In this document: piece by piece, positions 31,803 to 42,769 of the stretch
How the letters are laid out: each line of letters starts with the position of its first letter
Position numbering within the stretch: position 1 is the first letter of the stretch
NCBI RefSeq assembly: GCF_009026145.1
Contig: NZ_WBUE01000026.1
Coordinates: forward strand, 1-60,385
DNA from: Hyphomicrobium sp.
GTDB taxonomy: Bacteria; Pseudomonadota; Alphaproteobacteria; Rhizobiales; Hyphomicrobiaceae
Direction: 5' to 3'
Length of the DNA stretch: 60,385 bases
The notes under the pieces: generated by a model
Seen by the model: the letters and a program-made list of their open reading frames with translations, nothing else
Database searches by the model: none
What the model was told of the DNA's origin: nothing
Position numbers and translations under genes: made by a program

Positions 31803-32864
31803 ATGCAGAGGAAACCCACCTACGCCGCGCTCGAGGCAGCCGCCGATCAGCGCATTCTCATCATCGATGGGGCCATGGGCACCATGATCCAGCGCTACAA
31901 GCTGGACGAGGCCGGCTATCGCGGTGCGCGTTTCAAGGACTGGCTGCGCGACATCAAGGGTAACAATGACATCCTGGTGCTGACGCAGCCGCAGATCATC
32001 GCTGCCATTCACGAGCAGTACCTGGAGGCCGGCGCTGACATCCTCGAAACCAATACCTTCAACGCCCAGCGCATCTCGCTCGCCGACTACGGCATGGAAG
32101 ACCTCGCCTACGAGATCAACGTCGCGGCGGCCAAGATCGCCCGCGCCGCCGCCGACTTGTGGACGAAGAAGACGCCCGACAAGCCGCGCTTCGTCGCCGG
32201 CGCCGTCGGCCCCACCAATCGCACCGCCTCGATCTCACCCGACGTCAACAACCCCGGCTTCCGCAATATCAGCTTCGATGAGCTGCGCGAAGCCTACAAG
32301 GAGCAGGTGCGCGGGCTCATCGACGGCGGCGCCGACATCATCCTCATCGAGACGATCTTCGATACGCTCAACGCCAAGGCGGCGGGCGTCGCCACGCTCG
32401 AGGTGTTCGAGGAGAAGGGCATCGAATTGCCGATCATGATCTCCGGCACCATCACCGACCGCTCGGGGCGCACGCTGTCGGGGCAGACGGGCGAAGCCTT
32501 CTGGTATTCGATGCGGCACCTAAAGCCGTTCTCGATTGGGCTCAACTGCGCGCTGGGCGCCGAGCTGATGCGCCCCTATCTCGCCGAGCTGGCGGCGGAG
32601 GCCGATACGCGCATCTCCGCCTATCCCAACGCCGGCCTGCCCAATGCCATGGGCGAATATGACGAGACGCCGGACGACATGGCGTGCGAGATGGAGCCGT
32701 GGGCCAAGGACGGCATCGTCAACATCGTCGGGGGCTGCTGCGGCTCGACGCCCGATCACATCCACCACATTGCCGAGCACGTGAAGGCGTATCCGCCGCG
32801 CAAGATCCCGCACCTCGAGCCGAAGATGCGCCTCTCCGGCCTCGAGCCCTTCATCCACGGGTGA
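31803..32864 (+). CDS. metH: Methionine synthase, homocysteine-binding (N-terminal) module as a separate gene
   Basis: A 353-residue protein equal to module 1 of MetH, the zinc homocysteine methyltransferase barrel. Visible motifs are [55 protein letters not shown] and [12 protein letters not shown]. The zinc ligands are [14 protein letters not shown] and [16 protein letters not shown]. It ends with [10 protein letters not shown] and a TGA exactly where the linker to the folate module lies in single-chain MetH. The remaining modules follow as a separate gene at 33518. Together the two parts match full MetH (353 + 898 residues). A GTG-free ATG start follows GGAG by about four bases. Confidence 0.92.
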   Translation: MQRKPTYAALEAAADQRILIIDGAMGTMIQRYKLDEAGYRGARFKDWLRDIKGNNDILVLTQPQIIAAIHEQYLEAGADILETNTFNAQRISLADYGMEDLAYEINVAAAKIARAAADLWTKKTPDKPRFVAGAVGPTNRTASISPDVNNPGFRNISFDELREAYKEQVRGLIDGGADIILIETIFDTLNAKAAGVATLEVFEEKGIELPIMISGTITDRSGRTLSGQTGEAFWYSMRHLKPFSIGLNCALGAELMRPYLAELAAEADTRISAYPNAGLPNAMGEYDETPDDMACEMEPWAKDGIVNIVGGCCGSTPDHIHHIAEHVKAYPPRKIPHLEPKMRLSGLEPFIHG

Positions 32865-33503
32865 TTGCCATGATCGCCAACTGCACGAATTGTGGTCGGC
32901 CAAACGGGATACTTGCCTGGGGTGAAACGGAGGCGAAGGCAGTTCCTATCTGCATCGACTGCTACGAGAAGTACCAGTCAATTCATCTGAAGACGCTGCA
33001 CGCTTATCAGTACGCCGCGTGGGAAGCAGAACAGCAGATGAATGATCATTTTGAGTCTTTCGGAATGCGTGTTCATCGGAGACCTGCACCCCCCTCGCCG
33101 ATGCCGAGCAACATCGGCAACACTATCAACTCGATAAGCGTCACCGACAGTCATGTTGGCACCATCAATACTGGAGCGATCGGCTCATTTGCACAGAGCG
33201 TGACCCAACTTAAGCAGGAAGGGCAGAGCGAACTCGCGACCAATCTCAATGACCTCATCACTGCGGTCTTGGGCGCACCTGAGTTCACTACCGCTGTCAA
33301 GAACGAGGTCATTGAGCTGCTGGGTTCGATTGCGGATCAGGCCAGTCAGCCGCAGCAAACTCGAAAGACGGCAATGGCGCGTGTTCTCTTAAAGCGGTTG
33401 AACGAGTTGCTCTCGGATGTGTCTACCGTCGGCAACCTCTGGCAGAGAGTGTCAGAGCTGTTGGCTGCTCTATTTTGATAACGCCCGTGCACGAGGCCGG
33501 AGA
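32833..33503. repeat. 12-bp inverted repeat bracketing the gene inserted between the metH halves
   Basis: TCTCCGGCCTCG (32833-32844), inside the last codons of the N-terminal metH gene, recurs in exact reverse complement at 33492-33503, just upstream of the C-terminal metH gene. The only thing between is the foreign-looking 202-residue gene. Mismatches flank both arms. It may be an insertion scar, a terminal repeat, or chance. Confidence 0.5.
32870..33478 (+). CDS. Inserted gene of unknown function: Cys-pair (zinc-ribbon-like) N-terminus
   Basis: A 202-residue protein lying between the two metH parts, with lower GC and less biased codons than both. The N-terminus has two cysteine pairs, NCTNCGRP and ICIDCYEK, spaced like a treble-clef or zinc ribbon. 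Residues 80-105 are rich in Asn, Ile, Ser and Thr (NTINSISVTDSHVGTINTGA), suggesting short beta strands. The rest is helical (LKQEGQSELATNLNDLITAV to the C-terminus). I have a loose memory of bacterial proteins with a similar GTINTGxIGS stretch but cannot name them. The ATG is five bases after the metH stop, so it can be translated from the met transcript. Function unknown. Confidence 0.7.
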   Translation: MIANCTNCGRPNGILAWGETEAKAVPICIDCYEKYQSIHLKTLHAYQYAAWEAEQQMNDHFESFGMRVHRRPAPPSPMPSNIGNTINSISVTDSHVGTINTGAIGSFAQSVTQLKQEGQSELATNLNDLITAVLGAPEFTTAVKNEVIELLGSIADQASQPQQTRKTAMARVLLKRLNELLSDVSTVGNLWQRVSELLAALF

Positions 33504-33517
33504 GACATAGAAGTCCA

Positions 33518-36214
<2,697 letters not shown>

Positions 36215-36227
36215 ACTTGCAGACGAC

Positions 36228-36260
36228 AAAGGCGCGGAGCCAGCTCCGCGCCTTTGCTTT
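36228..36260 (+). terminator. Terminator of the methionine operon
   Basis: AAAGGCGCGGA (36228-36238) pairs with 36245-36255 over a 6-nt loop, extendable to 13 bp with a tighter loop, and is followed by GCTTT. It starts 14 bases after the metH stop. The U-tract is short, so efficiency is uncertain. Confidence 0.65.
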
Positions 36261-36325
36261 GATTCCACGGGTGCGTCTCGGAACGGGGGGAGTTGGAGAC
36301 GCTCGCCGTCAGCTGCGATGCTTGC

Positions 36326-36409
36326 TTACACGACGCCGAATACGATCGCAGCGATGAGGCCAAAAGAGAGAAGCGCGGCAAGGACGTTCAGTCGGACCAT
36401 GAGTTCCAT
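36326..36409 (-). CDS. 27-residue single-TM small membrane protein
   Basis: GGAGG lies five bases before an ATG on the minus strand (36407-36409). The 27 codons read MELMVRLNVLAALLSFGLIA then AIVFGVV and TAA. This is one basic N-terminal turn followed by a single hydrophobic helix, a form I associate with very small membrane proteins in Hyphomicrobiales. It converges on the metH terminator. No function can be assigned. The Shine-Dalgarno, the clean TM pattern and the stop make it a credible gene despite its size. Confidence 0.65.
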   Translation of the reverse strand: MELMVRLNVLAALLSFGLIAAIVFGVV

Positions 36410-36763
36410 TGTCGCCTCCAATTTGCGGCCGCCTTATGCTGGCGGCTCGATAACAGCACGGACAAACGCATTGGCCGTGCCGAGGTTCCGAACCTATGTG
36501 GCCGTGCAATCGCTTGCCAAGCGAAATATTTTTTGCAGTGCAGGGAGCCGATCGATTTAGGGCTGAATTCTACGAATGCGTTTTGGCTGGGCGATTGGGA
36601 CACAGGTGTTGTTTGAACGCACATTTTTTGGTCCGAGCATGCCCCGGCGGCATGCAGATTGAGCAGAAATGCATCACTATGGCGGAGTGATCATGCGGGA
36701 TGCGAGCGGCGCTGCGTGTTGCAGTGCGAGACAAGTTTGTGGGCTCGCCGCCGGGGGCGGCCG
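36410..36763. other. Intergenic region upstream of acuI
   Basis: About 350 A/T-richer bases between the small membrane protein and the AcuI-like gene. It must hold both promoters. Short open frames are present on both strands, but none has a Shine-Dalgarno or protein-like pattern. Confidence 0.4.
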
Positions 36764-37747
36764 ATGAGCCAATACAAGGCGCTGGTGGTGGCGCGCGCCG
36801 AGGGGGGCGTCTCCGCGACCTGGCAGAGGCTTGGCGAGGATTCGCTCGGGGAGGGTGATGTGACGCTTCGCGTCACCCACTCGACCATCAACTATAAGGA
36901 CGGCCTGGTGCTGACCGGCCGGCTGCCGGGTATGCGCCTACCGCTCGTGCCCGGTATCGATTTCGCTGGCACCGTGATCGCCTCGAAGCATGCCGAGTTG
37001 GCCCCCGGCGATGATGCGATCCTCAACGGCTGGGGCTGCGGCGAGCGCCGCCCCGGCGGATACGCCGAGTTGGCTCGCGTGCCGGGGGATTGGCTGGTCA
37101 AGCGGCCGGCGAAGTTCACCAACGCCGAGACGATGGCCATCGGCACAGCCGGCTACACGGCGATGTTGGCGGTGCTGGCGCTGGAGGCGCACGGCGTGAC
37201 GCCCGACAAGGGCCCGGTGCTGGTCACCGGGGCGACGGGCGGCGTCGGCAGCATTGCCGTCGCGCTGCTCAGCAAACTTGGCTACAGCGTCATCGCCTCG
37301 ACCGGTCGACCGCAGGAAGCGGACTACCTGCGCGCGCTCGGCGCCGGCGAGATCATCGCCCGCGAGGAGTTGTCGGCTCCCGGTCGCCCGCTCGGCAAGG
37401 AACGCTGGGCCGGTGCCGTCGACGTCGCCGGCTCACACACGCTCGCCAACGTCCTGTCGATGACGCAGTACGGCGGCTGCGTCGCTGCCGCGGGTCTCGT
37501 GCAGGGCCTCGATCTGCCGGCGTCGGTGGCGCCCTTCATTCTGCGCGGCGTAACGCTGGCCGGCATCGACAGCGTCATGGCGCCGAAGGAGAGGCGCGTG
37601 CGCGCCTGGGCGCGGCTGGCGGCCGATCTCGATCGGGAAAAGCTCGGCGCGATCACGCAGACGCGCCCGCTCGAGGATGTCGTTGCACTGGCGCCCCAGA
37701 TCCTCGCCGGCAAGGTGCGCGGCCGCATCGTCCTCGAAGTTGCGTGA
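36764..37747 (+). CDS. acuI: Acrylyl-CoA reductase AcuI / YhdH-type MDR oxidoreductase
   Basis: A 327-residue medium-chain dehydrogenase/reductase without the zinc-site pattern. Motifs match AcuI/YhdH: STINYKDGLVLTGRLPGMRL, VPGIDFAGTVIAS, LNGWGCGERRPGGYAELARV, AIGTAGYTAMLAVLALEAHG and the NADPH-binding VLVTGATGGVGSIAVALLSK. The enzyme reduces acryloyl-CoA to propionyl-CoA with NADPH, detoxifying acrylate from DMSP or 3-hydroxypropionate routes, which fits a genome with malyl-CoA lyase. The ATG at 36764 gives the family start. It converges with the GNAT gene with one base between stops. Confidence 0.88.
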   Translation: MSQYKALVVARAEGGVSATWQRLGEDSLGEGDVTLRVTHSTINYKDGLVLTGRLPGMRLPLVPGIDFAGTVIASKHAELAPGDDAILNGWGCGERRPGGYAELARVPGDWLVKRPAKFTNAETMAIGTAGYTAMLAVLALEAHGVTPDKGPVLVTGATGGVGSIAVALLSKLGYSVIASTGRPQEADYLRALGAGEIIAREELSAPGRPLGKERWAGAVDVAGSHTLANVLSMTQYGGCVAAAGLVQGLDLPASVAPFILRGVTLAGIDSVMAPKERRVRAWARLAADLDREKLGAITQTRPLEDVVALAPQILAGKVRGRIVLEVA

Positions 37748-37748
37748 G

Positions 37749-38258
37749 CTAGAGCCGCTTGCGCATGAGGATTTCCGTGCGCCCATCGCAGACGAGATCG
37801 TCGAGCCGCGCCGTCGGCTCGAATCCATGGCGCTCGTAAAAGCGCATGGCGCCGGCGTTGATTTCCGATGCGACGACCCACAGGTTGCGCTCCCTCGCCA
37901 TGCGCGCCTCGCGCTCCATCCAGCGCAGCACGGTGCTGCCGATGCCGCGGCCCTGCAATCCGGGAACGACGGCGAGAAACTGCAGATACGGCCCGCGCAG
38001 CCAGCGCGTGCGAATGACGGCCGCGCCGGCGACGTCATCGCCGAGGCTGAGCTGCAGGCGCTGAGCGGCGGGCTCGGAGGCGGCGAGGAAACGCGAAAGC
38101 GCCGCGGCCGGGTAAGCATACGCGGCCCATGGGTCGATGGCCGCGAAGACGACGCCCAGCCGGTCTCCCTCGGCGGCGCCGAGCGGCGTGATGACCAGCG
38201 GGCCGCCCTCTACCGGCAGCTCGTAGCGCGCTCGGGCGAACATTGCAGCGCCACTCAT
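37749..38258 (-). CDS. GNAT family N-acetyltransferase
   Basis: A 169-residue GNAT. The acetyl-CoA binding motif A is LQFLAVVPGLQGRGIGSTVL (about residues 93-112), with VASEINAGAMRFYERHGFEP as motif B. The substrate is unknown. The ATG at 38258 overlaps the polysaccharide deacetylase stop as ATGA, so the two are translationally coupled; another in-frame ATG lies at 38243. Confidence 0.82.
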   Translation of the reverse strand: MSGAAMFARARYELPVEGGPLVITPLGAAEGDRLGVVFAAIDPWAAYAYPAAALSRFLAASEPAAQRLQLSLGDDVAGAAVIRTRWLRGPYLQFLAVVPGLQGRGIGSTVLRWMEREARMARERNLWVVASEINAGAMRFYERHGFEPTARLDDLVCDGRTEILMRKRL

Positions 38259-39289
38259 GGCCAGGGGGTCCAAGGGGTCTCGGTCGTCTGCAGTGGGCGC
38301 GGGCGCCTCACGACACGATCGTAGCGGTTGGTGTCGCCGGGGCGGCTGTCGTAGCAGCCGGGCGCGATCACCGGCTCGCCGGCGGCGATCAGCTCCGACA
38401 CGGTGACGAACTCGAACCCCTCTTTGCGCAGCTTGGCGACGGCGACCGGCAGCGCGGCGGCGGTGTGCCATCCGCGTCCGTTGGCGTGGTTGAGGATGAT
38501 CGAGCCTGGGCGTGCATGGCTCATGGTGTGGACGATGGCGGCCGCCGATTGCTGGGGCGAAGGATCGCCCGTCGATATGTCCCACTGGATGGCGCGCAGA
38601 CCCTGATCGTGCACCTCGCGCAGGGCGCGCTCGTTGCAGGCGCCGTAGGGAAAGCGGAACAGCGTCAGCCGTGGCGCTATGCTCTGCACGGCGGCGGGCT
38701 GCGCCTTGGCGCACTCCGACCGGGCGAAGCGCGCGCGGATCGTCTCGTAGGCGCGTTGGGGCCCCTCGACCTCATCGTGCAGCCGCTTGCCTTGGAGCAG
38801 TCGCAGGTTGCGATGCGCCTCGGCGTGATTGCCGATCTCGAACAGCGGGTCGGCCATGAGCTGCTGCGTGCGCTCCTCGTGCGAGCGCATCCATTTGCCA
38901 CCGGCGAAAAAGGTCGCCTTGATGTTCTCGCGGCGCAGGTAGTCGATGACGGCGCCGTCGTAGCCGGCGATCTCGCCCGGCTGCTCGCAGAGATCGAACG
39001 TCAGCGCGATGAGCTTCTTGCCCGGCGGTAGCCTCACGCTCCGGATCGCGCCCAGCGCGCCGGCCGGCGCGGGCTCCACCGGGGTAGCGAGCCAGCCCTC
39101 CACGGGAGGCGCATCGAAGCTGCGGTCATGCTTGCGCGACAGCTTCTCGCCGGGCTTGGCGGTCAGCGCCTCCGGAGCCCAGCAGGCGCTGAGCAACGGC
39201 TTGTCGCTGGCGATCGCCGCCGGAGGAACGGGTAGCCCCGGCACGCTGAGGCACAGGGCCAGCGCCGCGAGGACCCAACGTCGACCCAT
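38255..39289 (-). CDS. Polysaccharide deacetylase-like periplasmic protein
   Basis: A 344-residue secreted protein. The signal peptide is RRWVLAALALCLSVPGLPVP. The NodB fold is visible from about residue 95: LIALTFDLCEQPGEIAGYDG, NIKATFFAGGKWMRSHEER, GNHAEAHRNLRLL (HxxxxH), FRFPYGACNERAL and GSIILNHANGRGWHT. The normally TFDDG metal-binding motif reads TFDLCEQ, with the second Asp replaced, so catalysis may be altered or use another ligand. The ATG at 39289 starts the signal peptide. It lies 25 bases downstream of the enoyl-CoA hydratase gene. Confidence 0.82.
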   Translation of the reverse strand: MGRRWVLAALALCLSVPGLPVPPAAIASDKPLLSACWAPEALTAKPGEKLSRKHDRSFDAPPVEGWLATPVEPAPAGALGAIRSVRLPPGKKLIALTFDLCEQPGEIAGYDGAVIDYLRRENIKATFFAGGKWMRSHEERTQQLMADPLFEIGNHAEAHRNLRLLQGKRLHDEVEGPQRAYETIRARFARSECAKAQPAAVQSIAPRLTLFRFPYGACNERALREVHDQGLRAIQWDISTGDPSPQQSAAAIVHTMSHARPGSIILNHANGRGWHTAAALPVAVAKLRKEGFEFVTVSELIAAGEPVIAPGCYDSRPGDTNRYDRVVRRPRPLQTTETPWTPWP

Positions 39290-39314
39290 GCACGCCGTCA
39301 CGGCGAAAGGCTCC

Positions 39315-40115
39315 TCAACGGCCCTTGAAGCGCGGCTTGCGCTTCTCTTTGAAGGCGAGCCTTCCCTCTGCGTAGTCTTCACTGGCAAAGCACGCCGCCA
39401 CGGCCGCATCGAGCGCTGCCAGGTCGGGCGTCTGCGGGTTGCGCGTCAGCTCATCGATCGTCCGCTTGGCGGCGCGCACGGTGAGCGGCGCGTTGGCGGC
39501 GATCTCGCCGGCAAGGGCTCGCGTCTTGCTCTCCAGCTCGTCCGTCGTGGCGACGGTGTTGACGAGGCCCATGGCGAGCGCCTCCGCAACTTTGAAGCGC
39601 CGCCCGGTGAACAGCATCTCCTTGGCCCGCGCCGGCGGTACCGCGGCGAGAAGCGGATGCACCCAGCGCGCGTTGTAGCCGAGGCCGAGCTTGGCGGCCG
39701 GAATGGCGAACTCGGCCGCCTCGTCGGCGAGCCGGATGTCGGTGCACAACGCAATGGCCAGGCCACCGCCGAGGCAGAAGCCATGGATCATGGCGATGGT
39801 CGGTTTACTGCAACCGCTGAGGGCCCTGAACGCCGCGTCGTTGAGCGCGTCGTACGCCGCCGTCGCATCGCCGGCGCGGGCGCTGTCGAACTCGGAGATG
39901 TCGGCGCCGGCGGAGAAGGCGCGGGTACCGGCACCGCGCAGCACGATGACGCGGATCCCCGGCTCGGCTTCGGCCGCTGTCAGGATTTCCGGCAGGGCCC
40001 GCCACATGCCGGCGGTGAAGGCATTCATACGGGCCGGGTTGCTGGCGATAACGAAGCCGATGTCGCCGTCGCGCTCCAAGCGCAGTTCGGGCGTCTCCGA
40101 CGGAGTGTCCTGCAT
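39315..40115 (-). CDS. Enoyl-CoA hydratase/isomerase family protein
   Basis: A 266-residue crotonase-fold protein. The oxyanion-hole regions are FSAGADISEF and IHGFCLGGGLAIALCTDIRL, and the catalytic-site segment is AAKLGLGYNARWVHPLLAAV. The C-terminal trimerisation part has LAFKEKRKPRFKGR, a typical ending. It could act in beta-oxidation or amino-acid degradation. One of the two usual catalytic glutamates is not obvious, so an isomerase-type or other crotonase reaction is possible. GAAGGAAT precedes the ATG at 40115. Confidence 0.85.
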   Translation of the reverse strand: MQDTPSETPELRLERDGDIGFVIASNPARMNAFTAGMWRALPEILTAAEAEPGIRVIVLRGAGTRAFSAGADISEFDSARAGDATAAYDALNDAAFRALSGCSKPTIAMIHGFCLGGGLAIALCTDIRLADEAAEFAIPAAKLGLGYNARWVHPLLAAVPPARAKEMLFTGRRFKVAEALAMGLVNTVATTDELESKTRALAGEIAANAPLTVRAAKRTIDELTRNPQTPDLAALDAAVAACFASEDYAEGRLAFKEKRKPRFKGR

Positions 40116-40327
40116 GGGAATTCCTTCTCTGCGCTCGCACCTTATACAGCAGGGAACGGCACTCGGCTGCAATCGGGCAGGTCGTCTCAAGCGGGTCGCT
40201 TGCGCAACCGTCCAAAAAGGTTATGTCCTTGGGAGGCGTTGACGTTGCGACGGCATATTTGTACGCCCATCTGAGCCGGGGTTGCGGACCGGATCGAAGC
40301 GGCGCGCATCAGCGCGGGGAGTGCGAC

Positions 40328-41161
40328 ATGGCAACCAAGACGCGTTCGGTGGCCGACGGCAAGGTGCAGGCCTACGATCCCATCTGGTCGGAGATCCGTC
40401 GCGAAGCGGCCAGCGCGATGGCGGCCGAGCCGGCGCTCGGCAGCTTCATCTACGCGACGTTGCTCAGCCATGACCGGCTGGAAGAGGCCATCTGCCATCG
40501 GCTCGCCCAGCGCCTCGACCACTCCGAGGTCGATGCGGTGCTCATCAATCAGACGTTCCAGGCGGTGCTGGAGGCGCGCCCCGAGCTTGGCGCCATCTTC
40601 CGCGCCGACCTCGCCGCCGTGTTCGACCGCGATCCGGCGTGCAACCGCTACATCGAGCCGCTGCTCTACTTCAAAGGCTTCCACGCTCTGGCCACGCACC
40701 GCTTCGCACACGTGCTGTGGCAGGAGGGGCGGCGCGACTTCGCGCTATTCCTGCAGAGCCAGTCCTCGCGCACCTTCGGCGTCGACATCCATCCCGCCGC
40801 CCGCTTCGGGCAGGGCATCATGATCGACCATGCGACGGGCATCGTCGTCGGCGAGACGGCGGTCGTCGGCAACAACTGCTCGTTCCTGCACGGTGTCACG
40901 CTCGGCGGCAGCGGCAAGGAGACGGGCGATCGCCATCCGAAGATCGGCGAGAGCGTGCTCATCGGCGCGGGCGCCAAGGTGCTCGGCAACATCACCGTCG
41001 GCGACGGCTCGCGTGTCGCCGCGGGAAGCGTCGTGCTGAGCCCGGTGCCGGCGCACGTCACTGTGGCGGGCGTCCCGGCGAAGATCGTCGGATCGGCCGG
41101 CAGCGCCGAGCCTGCGCTCGAGATGGAGCAGACCTGGGTCGACGATTTCGGCGGCCTGTGA
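40328..41161 (+). CDS. cysE: Serine O-acetyltransferase
   Basis: A 277-residue CysE. The N-terminal helical domain (DPIWSEIRREAASAMAAEPA, YIEPLLYFKGFHALATHR) is followed by the left-handed beta-helix with VDIHPAARFGQGIMIDHATG, VVGETAVVGNNCSFLHGVTL and GGSGKETGDRHPKIG. It acetylates serine with acetyl-CoA to make O-acetylserine, the precursor of cysteine. The long C-terminal tail (VDDFGGL) ends in hydrophobic residues rather than the usual Ile that docks in CysK. The ATG at 40328 has GGGGAG upstream. Two hexapeptide-repeat genes lie close by. Confidence 0.94.
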   Translation: MATKTRSVADGKVQAYDPIWSEIRREAASAMAAEPALGSFIYATLLSHDRLEEAICHRLAQRLDHSEVDAVLINQTFQAVLEARPELGAIFRADLAAVFDRDPACNRYIEPLLYFKGFHALATHRFAHVLWQEGRRDFALFLQSQSSRTFGVDIHPAARFGQGIMIDHATGIVVGETAVVGNNCSFLHGVTLGGSGKETGDRHPKIGESVLIGAGAKVLGNITVGDGSRVAAGSVVLSPVPAHVTVAGVPAKIVGSAGSAEPALEMEQTWVDDFGGL

Positions 41162-41215
41162 TTTAGCCTGATAACGTTCAACGGCGGCGGGCAAGCCTAG
41201 TCCCGTCCAAGGGAG

Positions 41216-41440
41216 ATGACGCACGTGGACCCCAAAGAAGTCGCTCGGCTGCAGGCCTATTTGCGCAAGACGTTCGGCACGCCGTCGCTCGAGGTGCGGG
41301 CGCGCCCGAAGAAGAAGGATTCGGCCGAGGTGTTCGTCAACGGGGAGTTCATCGCCGTGCTGTTCCGCGAGGAGGAGGAGGGCGAGGTCTCCTACCAGTT
41401 CCAGATGGCGATCCTCGACCTCGATCTCGAGCAGGCCTGA
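41216..41440 (+). CDS. DUF3126 family protein
   Basis: A 74-residue protein matching DUF3126, a small family conserved across Alphaproteobacteria. The core is RLQAYLRKTFGTPSLEVRAR and AEVFVNGEFIAVLFREEEEG, ending SYQFQMAILDLDLE. It is cytoplasmic, with no known function. It is followed six bases later by a gamma carbonic anhydrase, so the two are likely co-transcribed. Confidence 0.82.
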   Translation: MTHVDPKEVARLQAYLRKTFGTPSLEVRARPKKKDSAEVFVNGEFIAVLFREEEEGEVSYQFQMAILDLDLEQA

Positions 41441-41446
41441 TCCCGC

Positions 41447-41977
41447 ATGTCGCTCTACGAGCTCGACGGAGTCCGCGTCGAAACGCCGGGCGAGGGCCGC
41501 TTCTGGGTAGCGCCGACCGCCGTCCTCATCGGCAAGGTGATCCTCGAGGAAGAGGCCAGTGTGTGGTTCGGAAGCGTGCTGCGCGGCGACAACGAGCCGA
41601 TCCGCATCGGCGCCCGCTCCAACGTGCAGGAAGGCTGCGTGCTGCACACCGACCCCGGCTTCCCGCTGACCGTCGGCGCCGACTGCACCGTCGGCCACAT
41701 GGTCATGCTGCACGGCTGCACGATCGGCCGCGGCAGCCTCGTCGGCATCGGCTCGATCATCCTCAATGGCGCCAAGATCGGCGAGGAATGCCTGATCGGC
41801 GCCAACACGCTGATTGCCGAGGGCAAGGAGATCCCACCGCGCTCCATGGTGCTCGGCTCACCCGGCAAGATCGTCCGCCAGCTGACGGCGGAAGATGTCG
41901 CGCGCTTCGGCGCCGCCGCCGGGCGCTACGTGAAGAACTGGAAGCGGTTTGCCGCCGGGTTGAAGCCGCAGGCCTGA
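41447..41977 (+). CDS. Gamma carbonic anhydrase-like hexapeptide protein
   Basis: A 176-residue left-handed beta-helix protein. Family signatures are [52 protein letters not shown] and [18 protein letters not shown]. The three zinc-ligand histidines of gamma carbonic anhydrases are in HTD and GHMVMLHG. Members either hydrate CO2 or act as acyl-carnitine or structural proteins. The C-terminal helix is standard. Confidence 0.88.
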   Translation: MSLYELDGVRVETPGEGRFWVAPTAVLIGKVILEEEASVWFGSVLRGDNEPIRIGARSNVQEGCVLHTDPGFPLTVGADCTVGHMVMLHGCTIGRGSLVGIGSIILNGAKIGEECLIGANTLIAEGKEIPPRSMVLGSPGKIVRQLTAEDVARFGAAAGRYVKNWKRFAAGLKPQA

Positions 41978-41993
41978 GGCCAGCGGCTCGCCG

Positions 41994-42668
41994 TCATTCC
42001 ATGCTCTCGTTTTCGAGACCGGACAGCGATGTCGCCAGCGGGCCCTGGCGGGTGTCGAGCGCCACCCATACCTTCGGGTTCAGATACGATTGGCGCATCA
42101 CGAACTGGTAGGGCGTTTTGCTCCACACGCGCACGTCCTCGATCTTGTTGTCGAGGATGTAGTCGCCCTGCACTGTGCGCGCCGTCAGGACGGCGTGACC
42201 TTCGCCCTTTTCGTCGCGCACGACGGTCAGCAGCAGCGCACTGACGGGCCAGCCCTTGCGGATCAGATTATGCCGCTTCTGCAGGGCGTAATCCTCGCAA
42301 TCGCCGCGGGTGCGCGGCAGCGTCCAATACTCGTTGACGCCGTAGACCTCCAGATCGGTCGCCGGGGCGACTTCCCGGTTGACCGTGCGATTGATCTCGT
42401 CGAGTTCCTTGAGGCGCTCGACGGACGCGTCGAAGCGGCTCTCCTGGCTGTGATCGGAGGAGCACTCGTGCGGGTTGGCCTCGCAGAAGCGCACGAATCC
42501 ATGCGGCGGCTGCGCCGGTCCGAAGATGCGCATGAAGGGCGAGCCCTGCGCGGAGGAGCCATCCGCCTTGTCGGGCCTCTGAATATTCGACACGCCCTGC
42601 GCCCACGCCGCCGATGAGGCAAGCATGCCGCCGATGAGGACGATAGCGCCAAGGTGGACCCGCTGCAT
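41994..42668 (-). CDS. Transglutaminase-like cysteine peptidase (BTLCP family)
   Basis: A 224-residue secreted protein with a signal peptide (GAIVLIGGMLASSAAWA). The catalytic triad of bacterial transglutaminase-like cysteine proteinases is visible: Cys in RTRGDCEDYALQKRHNLI, His in GEGHAVLTARTVQG, and Asp in YILDNKIEDVRVW. The N-terminal FCEANPHECSSD segment with paired cysteines is typical of the Hyphomicrobiales branch. LapG in Pseudomonas is a relative and cleaves adhesins under c-di-GMP control; the adjacent PilZ gene is therefore suggestive, but no adhesin is nearby. Confidence 0.85.
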   Translation of the reverse strand: MQRVHLGAIVLIGGMLASSAAWAQGVSNIQRPDKADGSSAQGSPFMRIFGPAQPPHGFVRFCEANPHECSSDHSQESRFDASVERLKELDEINRTVNREVAPATDLEVYGVNEYWTLPRTRGDCEDYALQKRHNLIRKGWPVSALLLTVVRDEKGEGHAVLTARTVQGDYILDNKIEDVRVWSKTPYQFVMRQSYLNPKVWVALDTRQGPLATSLSGLENESME

Positions 42669-42769
42669 GACCGAAAACCCCGTTACACTTCCTCTCAAAG
42701 CTACCCGACAGAACTCGAATTACGCTGAAACAACGTCCCCGGATTTGAAGCGAAAAACTCGCTGATCGT

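Noticed and set aside
30480..32012. A 510-codon minus-strand frame opposite the sahR-like, metF and metH genes.
   Set aside because: Antisense shadow of three convincingly identified genes; no start signal or domain of its own.
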